64,000 nt of DNA from Bolinopsis microptera. Lineage: Eukaryota; Ctenophora; Tentaculata; Lobata; Bolinopsidae. The DNA is taken from assembly GCF_026151205.1 (NCBI RefSeq), contig NC_087075.1:3074359-3138358 (forward strand), given 5' to 3'. Of this stretch, positions 35,041-45,460 are shown piece by piece. The notes beneath the pieces were generated by a model. The model saw only the letters and a program-made list of their open reading frames with translations. It did no database searches and was not told the DNA's origin. Both the position numbers and the translations under genes were made by a program. Numbering within the stretch: position 1 is the stretch's first letter; every line of letters begins with the position of its first letter.

Positions 35041-35100
35041 GGTGCAGTAAGGTGCAGTAAGGTGCAGTAAGGTGCAGTAAGGTGCAGTAAGGTGCAGTAT
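35041..35100 (+). repeat. 10-bp tandem repeat AAGGTGCAGT
   Basis: Six perfect head-to-tail copies, with two further copies near 35,112. The reverse complement (CACCTTACTG) occurs at 43,742-43,780, exactly where the GPCR 3' fragment ends. Confidence 0.9.
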
Positions 35101-35519
35101 AGTAACATTTGTAAGGTGCAGTATAGTAACCTTATGCTTGGTATCCTTAGAATGTTGTTCATGCCTTTGTTCTGCATTGTGATATTCTGGCAGGGTAAGT
35201 CATATTATAATCACGGTGACCTTTGAGGTACCGCAGTTCATACTTACCACAAGTACTGTGCTCATGATGGAATTAAGTAGATTATTCACTAAAAGTATTG
35301 TTAAAACTTTCCCAGAGCTCCAGTTTATGATACAGGCTGATATGCTGAATGTACACAGTACGTATATTGGAAAAGTTAACAACGATCATAATATTCTTAT
35401 CTAGCCTGGTAAAAATAATATTCTTATCTAGCCTGGTAAAAATAAACTAGCTAAGTAAACACGGGTTATTGTAAAACATCTGAACTGTACTTATATTATA
35501 GGGATTTTCTTATCTTCCA

Positions 35520-35590
35520 CAACGCTTTGTGGAGAAGGAACATATCGGAATGATGCTATGACAAGCTGTGAGGCATGTGAAGTTGATGAT
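35520..35590 (+). pseudogene. Stray module A exon, defective
   Basis: TGTGGAGAAGGAACATATCG and ATGACAAGCTGTGAGGCATG match a module A exon, but the acceptor region is altered (CACAACGCTTTG) and the end is fused directly to intron text (GATGATAACTTTAAAG). It cannot function as an exon. Confidence 0.7.
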
Positions 35591-36193
35591 AACTTTAAAG
35601 CTTATATTTGATATTATTGTTTTGTTTTAAATTTGAATTAACTGTGCTATAGAATGAAAACCACTTTATGCCACTGGGATCATGCTTAAAAATGTAAAAG
35701 CATGCCAATAGTTGCGAGCCGCGAGGCTAGACTCGAAGGATAGGTGAACGAACAGGTTTTGTTTGTTAGACTCGTTTATGTGAACCTAGGCTGTTGAATA
35801 ATACGAGGGTGAGATGCCGGTAGCAGACGAAAAATTTGGACCCCATTTGTTTAACAATGGCGCCCACGTCCGAGTAAAGATCGCACCTAGATCGTGCTTC
35901 AGGGTGCTCCAGGGTACTTCACAGTGGTCCGGGTTCCTCTAGGTGTTCCAGGGTACTTCACGGTGCCCAGCATAACTAAGTAGAATAGTAACGTTGGTGT
36001 CCTTGGCCCTTGCTCGGGTGGTATATAACTCATCTTACTTGTAACCTGTTATTTGTAACATGTTTACTGAATCCTTAGGATGGTAAGTTTAGGCGTGTGA
36101 ACTGTTTTGTGTGATTAATGTGTGAAGTGAAGGATAATGATTTGTTAGTGGATAAGGTACCATAACTGTGGATAATGATTTAGCCTTCACGTA

Positions 36194-36225
36194 ATGAGAG
36201 AGAGAGAGAGAGAGATAGAGGCCGC
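36194..36225 (+). repeat. (GA)n microsatellite, partner of (TC)n at 47,274
   Basis: GAGAGAGAGAGAGAGAGATAGAG lies in the left arm. The complementary TC run is at the matching place in the right arm, at a slightly different length. Confidence 0.85.
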
Positions 36226-36384
36226 CTTAGACTAGTGCAAGTGTTTACTGTCTAAATCAATGAGGCAGATTGAACCCAGGAAGCTTTATTCCACTATGAC
36301 GTTAACAATGTTCATTGTTCATGCATAGTGCATAGTGCATAGTGCATACGGAGTATTTTAAAGTCGCCGTTTTTTTGTGAATCC

Positions 36385-37668
36385 TTGGTGAAAGTGACAC
36401 AGATACATAACCACGACGCTGATATCGCTGACTGTGAATTGAAAGAAGTCCTCGCTAAAGTCCAGGATCTGGCTGCTACGACGATGACTACTAACCACAA
36501 CATCGTTTGCTCCGTTACTGGTCCCATGTCTCAGGATGCACGTGCCCGCCTCCCCAACGAACAAGCGGTGAAGAAGAGGGCACAGAGAGCCCGCCGATAC
36601 GGAAACCCTAGACCCAGAGCACCTTCATCCCTCGCAGATCTTCAACTGGAAGAGGACGACTGCAGATCCCTCTCCGGTGAACCTATGCTTCAATACGACA
36701 ACAACCTGGACGATCGACGTGTCATCATCTTCGCAACAAAAAACAACCTGACAGCCCTAGAGCAGAGCAGCAGCTGGTATATCGACGCAACCTTCTCATC
36801 CTCACCGCAGCTGTTCTATCAGTTACTGACTGTCCACGCGGAGATGGTGAACTTCACGGAGGATTCAACCTGGTGCTTCCCTTGCGTCTACATTCTCCTG
36901 ACCCACAAGGACACTCCCATCTACATGGAAGCGTTCGGCGCCCTCAAAAACCTTGGTTCCTTTTCTCCAGACCGAATCATGGTGGACTTTGAGCTCGCCC
37001 TGAGGAACGCCCTATCGTCTACATTCGAGTCAGCCCAAGTGGATGGGTGCTTCTTTCATATCTGCCAGGCTGTCATGAGAGCTGTCGGGAGGCTTGGATA
37101 CAAGGAGGAGTATGAAAAAGTCCTGACAGATCCCTCATCTGGCCAGAAGAACTACACCCCTACACGAATCTGGATACGGAGACTGATGCTCCTAGCCTTC
37201 ATCCCCACCGAGGACGTCATCGAAGCGTTTTTCAGAATCCTGGATGAGATACCGATAGGCCTCGCCATTGACGATCTCCTGGCATACTTCCAGACCACTT
37301 GGATCCAGGGACTAACGACTGCCTCCGGCACCGGCCGAGCTAAATTCCCTCCGTCCACGTGGAATGCCTATGAACGCAGCCACTTCAACATGAACCGGAC
37401 AAACAACGTGGTGGAGTCCTGGAACAAGAAGTTCTCTGCTCTAGTCGGACACGCAAACCCGACCATCTACAATTTCATTGCAGCAGTCCAGATGGAACAG
37501 TCCTCGACAGACAAGAAGATCTTAGCGAATTCGCTTGGAGAGCAGCCGCCTAAGAGGAAGAAGGCCAACAGCGACAAGGATAGAAGAATCCTCAGCATAG
37601 TTCAGAACTACCATTCGTACGAGGATGATATTTTAACCTATATTGATTTGCTAAAGAGTGCTATGTGA
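36385..37668 (+). CDS. MULE-type transposase, 5' end lost
   Basis: This is an open frame of 427 codons. The first residues (VTQIHNHDAD) look like the end of a FLYWCH-type zinc finger, the usual N-terminal domain of animal MULE proteins; the rest of that finger is missing because the frame begins next to the inverted-duplication border at 36,379. The MULE core follows: SSWYIDATFSSSPQLFYQL (first Asp), DRIMVDFELALRNAL (second Asp), the C..H motif in GCFFHICQAV, and NNVVESWNKKF with a likely catalytic Glu. The C-terminus is basic (KRKK). Base composition is clearly richer in G and C than the neighbourhood. The frame is intact, which is notable for an isolated transposase without visible terminal repeats. 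It could be a recent arrival or a domesticated gene. Confidence 0.82.
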   Translation: MVKVTQIHNHDADIADCELKEVLAKVQDLAATTMTTNHNIVCSVTGPMSQDARARLPNEQAVKKRAQRARRYGNPRPRAPSSLADLQLEEDDCRSLSGEPMLQYDNNLDDRRVIIFATKNNLTALEQSSSWYIDATFSSSPQLFYQLLTVHAEMVNFTEDSTWCFPCVYILLTHKDTPIYMEAFGALKNLGSFSPDRIMVDFELALRNALSSTFESAQVDGCFFHICQAVMRAVGRLGYKEEYEKVLTDPSSGQKNYTPTRIWIRRLMLLAFIPTEDVIEAFFRILDEIPIGLAIDDLLAYFQTTWIQGLTTASGTGRAKFPPSTWNAYERSHFNMNRTNNVVESWNKKFSALVGHANPTIYNFIAAVQMEQSSTDKKILANSLGEQPPKRKKANSDKDRRILSIVQNYHSYEDDILTYIDLLKSAM

Positions 37669-37939
37669 AATGTTTATGTTATTGCATGATATTATTCTAT
37701 TCGGGTTTTGACAAAATTGATTGATTACATTGTGATTTATATTACCTTTAAGCGTTCTCTATAACCCTGTGTATTTTGTTTTTAAAGTTACAAAGAATTC
37801 GAAATCAGTACCACTAAAATGATTGAATATAACTTATATAATTTATACAATTTGAAGTACGTTGTGTGATGTTTCAGGTTTTGTAGTATTACCAGTCGAG
37901 CATTTAGGACATGTGATCGTTTTACGAGACTTCCGCCCA

Positions 37940-38072
37940 AATCATGGAATCGACCTCCGCCCTCGCGACCTCCGCCCTCGTGTCCAACCTTTTAGGAAAC
38001 TTCCGCCGTTGCGTCCTCTGCCCTCAAGTCTTCCGCCTACGCGACCTCCGCCCACGCGTCTTCCGCCCTCCT
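37940..38072 (+). repeat. Degenerate 12-bp minisatellite (CGACCTCCGCCC)
   Basis: About ten imperfect units of the CCTCCGCCCTCG type. They give a Pro/Arg-rich frame that is not a convincing protein. Confidence 0.75.
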
Positions 38073-38084
38073 GACCGGTTCCCG

Positions 38085-38715
38085 ATTTGATAGTTCTTTT
38101 ATTCAAATTTTTGATTCTTTCTGAATAGACTCAGTGAAGACAGATTCTAATGGAAATAAATAGCTGAATAACGTATCGACATTTCTACGTCATACTCATA
38201 TTTTAAGATAGTATTGATTCAATTATAACGATCAATATGTACATACAAAATTTGACGACGGAATTTATTTCAAACAAAATATATAACTGTAAAATAGTTA
38301 TCCACTGTAAAATAGTTTTTAACGAAATCAGAGCAAGTATGGACATAAAACTGATAAAATTTTATCAAATAGGGCTCATCTGAAAATTAACGAATAGCGT
38401 GACGTGTACAGGAGATAAAAGATTAAAAGAGATAAAAGAAATTAATGGACAGCATGAGCAGAGAAGTGAAATTTAAACGAAAATATTACTATTTACACGT
38501 CACTTAACTAAAAACTGTGTTAGATTGTTCAACTCTGTTTTGTTGTTGAGTGTTGGTTTCTTTTCAACTAGAAATCAGGCTTATTTAATCTTCCTGTTGA
38601 TGAGTGATGCTCAAGCGATTTGAAGTTTTAGCTTTGGAGGGCCTGTGTGCTGAGGGTGACTTTCCTATGTCGATCTTCTTGTAGACGTTTCCATTGTCGA
38701 GGTGAGTTGTAGTTG
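38085..38715 (-). mobile_element. Inverted 5'-truncated Penelope-like fragment
   Basis: It is the reverse complement of 44,830-45,460 and of the 3' part of the adjoining element (40,060-40,250 plus 41,738-42,065 plus 43,043-43,115). It lies head-to-head with the longer Penelope copy that follows on the plus strand. Inverted, 5'-truncated partner copies are a known habit of Penelope-like elements. Confidence 0.8.
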
Positions 38716-39052
38716 TCCTGATGTAATCTTTCTTGGGCATTACTACAAACTCTGCTGTTTTGTCAGCAACGGAAATTTGAAGGTCTTCAACACCTACAGG
38801 ATAAACTGGGCAAACAAAAGTACATAAACAAGTTAACTAAAACTCTAGAAGACGATGTTAACTCTACATTCAAGAACATTGCCAAGAGTCGTAATCTCCC
38901 TCAAGATGTCACTAACCTGTTAATGAGCCATCACACCACCCTCGCTACTGCAAGAGTGATGCTTAAAGTGAGCAGATCAAGACCCTTAACCCTGACATAA
39001 TGAAAACTAGACATATTGTTTCAGGCTGCAACTCCCCTTTTCACAAAATCCT

Positions 39053-39799
39053 TTGCTTTGTCTGTCACATTCTATCTCCTCTGATAGTCTGATGAATCTA
39101 GTACCTTCACATTTGAAAAACACTCACGATTTTCTTCGAAGGATTAGAAACATCACACCAAATGATCTGAAGAGTTTTACTCTCTTCACAGCAGACGTCA
39201 AAGCTTTATGCACCAACATCAACGTACTAACAGCAATAGAAGATGTCATGGAATTTGCTAAAGAAAATAGACAGTCAATCAATACATACGGTCTCCATCT
39301 CTCTGATTTACAAGAACTACTAGAGACAACCCTAGGAAAGTCATATTTTGTCTACAAGTACAACAATCAAGTCTATCTACAGCTTCTTGGATTGTTCATG
39401 GGAACCAACCCCTGCAACTATTCTAGCTACTGTCAAGATGTGAAAACTGGAATAACTTTCCGTCTACGTAAACCTGAGGATAACACTGCCCACTGCACCT
39501 ACAGCAGGTTTTACGACGACCTTAACGGAGCCACCACCAACAAACGAAAAGCTCAGCAACTTTGCAACCTCATCGAACAACAAGACCCTGACAAACTTAT
39601 CAAACTAACTGTAGACTACTCTGACAATCAGAACGACTTTGTTCCCTTCCTCAACACGGAAATAAAGATCGACTCAGATGGAATAGTACATTCTAGACTC
39701 TATAGAAAACCACAGAAAAAGCCAATCATCCTCCACTACAACTCTCATCATACAACACGTACAAAGAATGCTACTGTTGAGAGTATGTACAGTCTCTAA
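39053..39799 (+). pseudogene. PLE reverse transcriptase, frameshifted
   Basis: Characteristic PLE strings are visible: TADVKALCTNINVLTAIEDV (normally ALYTN), YLQLLGLFMGTNP, the catalytic box as RFYDDLNG, and FLNTEIKIDSDGIVHSRLYR followed by KPQKKPIILHYNSHH. The preceding part (MKTRHIVSGCNSPFHKI) is in another frame at 38,985-39,050, and the GTNP motif is followed by a shifted stretch, so at least two frameshifts exist. PLE enzymes have RT fused to a GIY-YIG nuclease and are related to telomerase RT. Confidence 0.85.
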
Positions 39800-39892
39800 C
39801 AACAAAGAAAAAGAGAAGTACTCCGAAAAGATGATAGATCAACTTCTCATTAACAACGGCTACACTGCAGAACATGCGCAGCTTTAACCGAT

Positions 39893-40243
39893 GGAGAATG
39901 CACCACAACAAACACCGTCTACCACATCACTTTCGAAGTAGACAATTGCACCGAGAACTATGGTGGGGAAACATACAGACCACTCAAGTGCAGGTTCGAC
40001 GAGCATTACCGTAGTGCAGCAAACCCAACAGCAAAATCTTACGAAGATAAGCCACTATCAAAGCACTACAGGGAAAGTCACCTTCAGCACACAGGCCCCC
40101 CAAAGCTAAAACTTCAAATCGTAGACAGAGGAACATCACTCATCAACAGAAAGATTGAAGAATCCCGATTTTTAGTTGAAAAGAAACCAACACTCAACAA
40201 CAAAACAGAGTTGAACAATCTAACACAGTTTTTAGTTGAATGA
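39893..40243 (+). pseudogene. GIY-YIG-type nuclease part of the PLE
   Basis: The frame reads NTVYHITFEVDNCTENYGGE then TYRPLKCRFDEHYRSA and continues to LNNLTQFLVE before TGA at 40,241. The spacing VYHI...C...Y.GETYR.LK.R..EH is that of PLE GIY-YIG domains, which nick target DNA. It is out of frame with the RT, so the original fusion is broken. Confidence 0.7.
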
Positions 40244-40253
40244 CGTGTAAATA

Positions 40254-41735
40254 CAGGGTGGCCCATAAGTGACTACCCACACGCAACCTCTGAATTACTC
40301 ACGTAATTCGTCTCCAAATTGCACCAAAATTTCAGAGATTATAGATATGGGTCAAACTTAGATTTCCTGAAAGTTTCGTAAGCCACGCCCAATTACAGTG
40401 GGCGTGGCGTGACACTCCCTCTTTTTCACTATTGTCTTCATAAAATGAGAACGCTTTAAGCTAAGAACTCAAAATTTTTTGCACACATTTGGCTTGATAA
40501 TTGAAAACTTTTCCAAAAGTTTCAAGTTCATTGGTTAAAATATGGCTGAGTTATGACCATTTTAAAATCCATCGGATATGTGATCCGAGCACTCAGTCAG
40601 TGATATTTGCACTCAATTAGTGATCTCGTCACCCAATCTGATCAAGAGTAAGGCGTTAGCGTGTATTAATGAGGTTCATTAGGCTTTGATTGGATACCGA
40701 TGATGACTTTGCTAGAAAGGAAAACACAAATTTTTAGGATAAATCAATAAATGAAATCAACTAATAAAAATTCCCACACAAAAACAATTCAATAATTTCA
40801 ATTAAGATGTTCAAATTGTCGTCCCCCAGCTGCAATCACCTTGAGGCACCGCTTCTTCACACTCCGACAAGCGTTCGTAGCAAACGCTGGGTCCATATTA
40901 TGGATGATGTCGATCAGGTGGTGCTTTAGCTGCGTGATGTTTGCAATAGGATATCTCTTATAGAGTTGGTCCTTCACCCACCCCCACAGGAAGAAGTCAC
41001 ACGGTGTAAGGTCAGGACTTCTAGCCGGCCAGTGTGTTCCAAGATGTTGTCCGATGGTTCTGTGGGCGAACTTGTTAGCGAGGAAATTCTGAACTGGTCG
41101 AACGATGTGAGGTCGAGCTCCATCCTGCATGAACCACCAGTCCGTGGTGAGGTAGGGGTTGTTGAAGGAGAACTGCGACAGATCAGGATAAAACTTGTTC
41201 TCCAGCAGATCCATATAGCGAACTCCGTTGACTGTCACTCTACTTCCGTTTTCTTCGTAAAAGTAAGGTCCTAGGATTCCACGAGAACTGATGGCGCACC
41301 AGATCGTGACCTTTTCAGGAAAAGCAGGCTGCAACCAATCAAGCGGTGCATGTGAGCCAAACAGGCCATTAACCAAGTGACGAGATCACTGACTGAGTGC
41401 TCGGATCACGTATCCGATGAGTTTTGAAATGGTCATAACTTAGCCATATTTTAACCAATGAACTTGAAACTTTGGGAAAGGTTTTCAATTATCAAGCCAA
41501 ATGTGTGCAAAAAATTTTGAGTTCTTAGCTTAAAGCGTTCTCATTTTATGAAGACAATAGTGAAAAAGAGGGAGTGTCACGCCACGCCCACTGTAATTGG
41601 GCGTGGCTTACGAAACTTTCAGGAAATCTAAGTTTGACCCATATCTATACTCTCTGAAATTTTGGTGCAATTTGAAGACGAATTACGTGAGTTATTAAGA
41701 GGTTGCGTGTGGGTAGTCACTTATGGGCCACCCTG
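40254..41735 (-). mobile_element. DD41D mariner-family element with long inverted repeats, inserted at TA
   Basis: The ends are CAGGGTGGCCCATAAG and its reverse complement, each flanked by TA (40,252-40,253 and 41,736-41,737). The uninterrupted PLE copies read GTAAATAGTAAT here, which proves a TA duplication. The terminal inverted repeats extend for about 350 bp on each side, much longer than the roughly 30 bp of typical mariners. A separate left-end fragment of this family is at 57,561-58,014. Confidence 0.92.
40798..41376 (-). pseudogene. DD41D mariner transposase, N-terminal part missing
   Basis: The 192-codon frame contains the second catalytic Asp in WWFMQDGARPHIV and the third in SPDLTPCDFFLWGWVKDQLY, with 41 residues between them, the spacing of the DD41D (rosa-like) group. 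The N-terminal helix-turn-helix and the region of the first Asp are absent; the frame starts directly inside the long inverted repeat. The element is an internally deleted, non-autonomous copy. Confidence 0.85.
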
Positions 41736-42065
41736 TAGTAATATTTTCGTTTAAATTTCACTTCTGCTGTCGCTTAATTTCTTTTATCTCTTTTAATCTT
41801 TTATCTCCTGTACACGTCTGACGTCACGCTATTCGTTAATTTTCAGATGAGCCCTATTTGATAAAATTTTGTCATTTTTATGTTCATATTTGCTCTGATT
41901 TCGTTAAAAACTATTTTACAGTGGATAACTATTTTACAGTTATATATTTTGTTTGAAATAAATTCCGTCGTCAAATTTTGTATGTACATATTGATCGTTA
42001 TAATTGAATTAATACTATTTTAGAATATGAGTATGACGTAGAAATGTCGATGCGTTATTCAGCTA

Positions 42066-43042
42066 TTTTTTATTGAAATCTTTCAATTATTATCATCAGA
42101 ATTTATTACAATATCAATGTTGTATAGAATTTCTAAAAATGGACTAGAGAAACCAAAAAATGCCTTGACAAGTGTACAGCGATGATAACAATCAGGGGAG
42201 ACCAATACACCCAAATAACCAAACAAAAGGCCTCGAGAGACCTGATGAAAAGTCTAAAAGTCGAGCAATTACATTGGGCCCCAAGTGCAGAAGGAGAAAA
42301 ATGGGCAAATAATATGAGCTGTGAACTTAGGAGGCATTTCTAGGTTTTTAAGAATAATTGCCACAACCCAAAAATTCTCAATTACAATTGGCTGATTTGT
42401 AATATTTCCAATGGAATGAAGTTTTAACGATAAAATTTAAATAATTGAATATAAAAGACTAAATCAAAATTGTATCCGAATTAAGCAAAAATGCGTGATG
42501 AGTACCTCAAAAAAATAAAAACAAAAATAATAGAGAAATACACTACCCGTAGTCAGGAGAAAAATAATTGTCAGGATCTGAACTAGGGTCAATATCTACA
42601 TATGCAGTACAAACATGTTCCTTCCAGATGTGTTTAATAAGTTCTGTTTTAAACACACCTGGTCTGATAATATCTCGAAGGGAAAGAGGAAGTCGGTTCC
42701 AAGTGAGATGAGCTCGATAAAAGTAAGATTTAGATATAGCTGAGCCAGGTGGAATTGAAGATATTACTGATAAGTGATCAAGATGTGAGCTTCTCAGTCG
42801 GCTTGACCCGGAGAAGAAAGTAAGGTACTGAGGCAGAGTGGTGCATGGGTGGTATTGATGCACTAGGGAATGAAAGAACTTGAGATCATGGTAATCCAAC
42901 CTGTACTTTAGGGGCAGAATATTTAACTGTTTACAATGGGCATTATAGATTTCCTCTACACTATACTGTATAGCTTACACCGTAATCATTACGAATCCAT
43001 TTGAGGGCCCTTTTCTGCAATCCTTCAAGCCTATTGATAGTG
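42066..43042 (-). mobile_element. 5'-truncated LINE fragment related to the 25-29 kb LINE
   Basis: It is inserted in the PLE tail, with CTATTT present at both borders. It encodes a decayed C-terminal ORF2 (INRLEGLQKRALKWIRND in one frame, then 42,899-42,543 in another: SYFYRAHLTWNRLPLSLRDI). The 3' UTR resembles that of the 24.8-kb LINE (GCCTTGACAAGTG, CATTGGGCCCCAAGTGCA) but has diverged, so it is an older copy or a sister family. Confidence 0.8.
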
Positions 43043-43099
43043 CTCTATTTATTTCCATTAGAATCTGTCTTCACTGAGTCTATTCAGAAACAATCAAAC

Positions 43100-43745
43100 A
43101 TTTGAATAAAAGAACTATACAAACTGTAATGCATTAATATTAATGTTTTCTTATTATAAATTTATTTTCGTGTTCAATATCAGGGTTCAAAAATATGTGC
43201 TAATATGTGCACTAAATAATCCAAAAATATTTCACAATGTCTATTGTCTACACTCTACAGACTGCTTTTACATTTTACAAGTGGCTTAAAAACAGAGGCA
43301 GATTTTGGGCTACTCCAACTATATAAATGCTTATAATAAGTTCTAAGAATCTGCTGTAGAGGAAAATTGTCTGATTCACTCACCACACTTAAGCTATGAA
43401 GTTTACTGTCCTACCAGCAAACCATTTCCTTTTAGGTATTACTGGTTTCTTAGTTCATAGTTATACTAGATTTGGGGAGTTTTTCCCATCATCCTGGTTT
43501 TCTTTCTCCTCCGATTCAATCTCGTCAGATCCTTTCTCTATCCTTGCTATCTCACATTCTTCGACATCTTCATATATTATATCTTCCTCTTTTCTTCCAT
43601 CTTTTTTCTCGGCAACAGCTGCTTCAGATCCTTGAGAAGAATTTGCATAAGCATTAGAATTGACAACAGAAGCCTGAGTAATGCTGACATTCTTTTTCCC
43701 CTCCTCTTTCTTAGACTGTTTTATTCCAAATAAAGCAAGTGGCAC
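43100..43745 (-). pseudogene. 3' end fragment of the adhesion GPCR gene
   Basis: The frame starting LALFGIKQSKKEEGKKNV and ending EKENQDDGKNSPNLV matches the last 85 or so codons of the 775-codon plus-strand frame, followed by its 3' flank. The upstream border (43,742) is fused to AAGGTGCAGT-type repeats, so the 7TM part is gone. It faces the PLE tail exactly as the copy at 13.6 kb does, showing that the two regions descend from one arrangement. Confidence 0.88.
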
Positions 43746-43960
43746 CTTACTGCACCTTACAGCACCTTACTGCACTTACACAGTGCTTAGATCTGATATT
43801 GCAAGCAGCTACACTCTAGTAAAGCCTATTTAGTGGTTTAACACACTACATCGGACGACGTTGTCGTAGATCTTTCTTGATTGCGTGTGACTTTTGTCCT
43901 TGTTTAAAAAGGGTGATATCACATCCGACCAACCGAGCTGAGATCTTTTGTGGCACCTTT
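43746..43960 (-). repeat. Diverged inverted copy of 34,845-35,100
   Basis: Shared strings include TAAGGTGCAGTAAGGTG, CACTACATCGGACGA and GATATCACCCT (in reverse complement). It forms part of the rearranged DNA attached to the GPCR fragment. Confidence 0.7.
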
Positions 43961-44829
43961 TGTGGCAAAAAACGATTTCTAAATCTTTATTCCACTTTCG
44001 CAGTGTATAATAGTGTTATCTTTTTGGGATTAATTTTGAATTTAATTTGAATTTATATAATAAAGTTTGTAGTTAATACTTTATTAATTTTGGTGGTAAG
44101 ATATTTATATTTTTCCATAAAGTGATAAGATACTTTGTATACATAGTGATTAATTTTATGTCAATACTTTTTTACTTTACAATACTCTAACTTTTAACTC
44201 TTGAGTCCCTGAGTGAGGTGGCTCAACGTGATACAGACACACTCATAATCAAGGAGTAAATTCAACATTGTCGAGGAAGCTATTGAGTATATAATTTTAT
44301 ATCGTCATTTTCATCCTGTTTTAGATGTTTCTTTATTGTTTCCATAATCAATTTGTTATTTAGCTAAATAGTCAATGGAAATGCCCGATAACAACAATAA
44401 ATACATAACAAGATATAGGATTGGGCAATACTCCTGCTCATAGCCCAAATATTTCTGTAAGGTGGGTACGGAGGACAATCATATCATAAAATAATTAAAG
44501 TACTTTATCATCCAAATTTTAGAACATTGTTGGGCCATATAAAGAGCAGGGAAGGTGATTAAGCAAAAAACTGAATATTTGATTATTTCTAACAAGAGCA
44601 GCAGACAACAAATTTGAATGAATCTTGCTTTAAAATACCTGTGTAAATCGTCCTTCAACTTAACAATATCAAAATAATCAAATTTTTTACTCTTCATCAC
44701 AGAATCCTACTTGATTCCTTTTCCTCTGTCTCACATCAAAGCCGTCATCTCCCACCGACTTTTCCAACCTGCCGTGGGCGGTCTCCGTGAGACTTCCTTG
44801 TGATAGATCCCGTTTTTGGTCAAAGCTCA
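43961..44829. other. AT-rich segment without supported gene
   Basis: The only frames are short and hydrophobic (44,479-44,700 minus) with no recognisable family. A (ATAACAACAATAAATAC) string near 44.39 kb could be the tail of an old LINE, but this is weak. Confidence 0.45.
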
Positions 44830-45460
44830 ACTACAACTCACCTCGACAATGGAAACGTCTACAAGAAGATCGACATAGGAAAGTCACCCTCAGCACACAG
44901 GCCCTCCAAAGCTAAAACTTCAAATCGTAGACAGAGGAGCATCACTCATCAACAGAAAGATTGAAGAAGCCTGATTTTTAGTTGAAAAGAAACCAACGCT
45001 CAACGAAAAAACAGAGTTGAACAATCTAACACAGTTTTTAGTTAAGTGACGTGTAAATAGTAATATTTTCGTTTAAATTTCACTTCTCTGCTGTCCATTA
45101 ATTTCTTTTATCTCTTTTAATCTTTTATCTCCTGTACACGTCACGCTATTCGTTAATTTTCAGATGAGCCCTATTTGATAAAATTTTGTCAGTTTTCTGT
45201 TCATATTTGCTCTGATTTCGTTAAAAACTATTTTACAGTGGATAACTATTTAACAGTTATATATTTTGTTTGAAATAAATTCCGTCGTCAAATTTTTTAT
45301 GTACATATTGATCGTTATAACTTTATAATTGAATTAATACTATCTTAAAATATGAGTATGACGTAGAAATGTCGATACGCTATTCAGCTATTTATTTCCA
45401 TTAGAATCTGTCTTCACTGAATCTATTCAGAAAGAATCAAAAATTTGAATAAAAGAACTG
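44830..45460 (+). mobile_element. 3' fragment of a Penelope-like element
   Basis: It is a direct copy of the GIY-YIG end and tail of the PLE, without the mariner or LINE insertions; it begins CTACAACTCACCTCGACAAT and ends AATAAAAGAACTG. It forms 630-bp inverted arms with 38,085-38,715. Confidence 0.85.

Larger units (their letters stand above)
34080..35890 (+). repeat. Direct duplication of a 230-bp block (34,080-34,315 and 35,655-35,890)
   Basis: Both blocks start AACCACTTTATGCCACTGGG and end near GTAAAGATCGCACCTAGAT. Each is preceded by module A or intron remnants. A reverse-complement copy at 47,580-47,800 belongs to the other arm of the inverted duplication. Between them lies another part of the arm (34,360-34,640 pairs with 47,880-48,100). 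Confidence 0.8.
13640..36379 (-). repeat. Left arm of the inverted segmental duplication
   Basis: The reverse complement of this region aligns piecewise with 47,095-57,095: leader DNA (36,379-33,380), signal-peptide exon, SINE, domain exon, cassette introns, the 67-codon exon, the large exon and the 3' flank. It is longer (22.7 against 10 kb) because of the expanded A/B array and later LINE insertions. The inner border is sharp: GTCGCCGTTTTTTTGTG is shared, then the sequences differ at 36,379 and 47,095. Confidence 0.85.
38775..43115 (+). mobile_element. Penelope-like element (PLE), broken by a mariner and a LINE fragment
   Basis: Parts on the plus strand: RT from about 38,960 to 39,800, GIY-YIG-like nuclease to 40,243, and 3' tail 40,244-40,251, 41,738-42,065 and 43,043-43,115. 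The tail is split by a mariner at 40,254-41,735 and by a LINE fragment at 42,066-43,042. Removing both restores continuity with the uninterrupted copies at 38.1-38.7 (inverted) and 44.8-45.46 kb. Frameshifts make it inactive. Confidence 0.85.
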
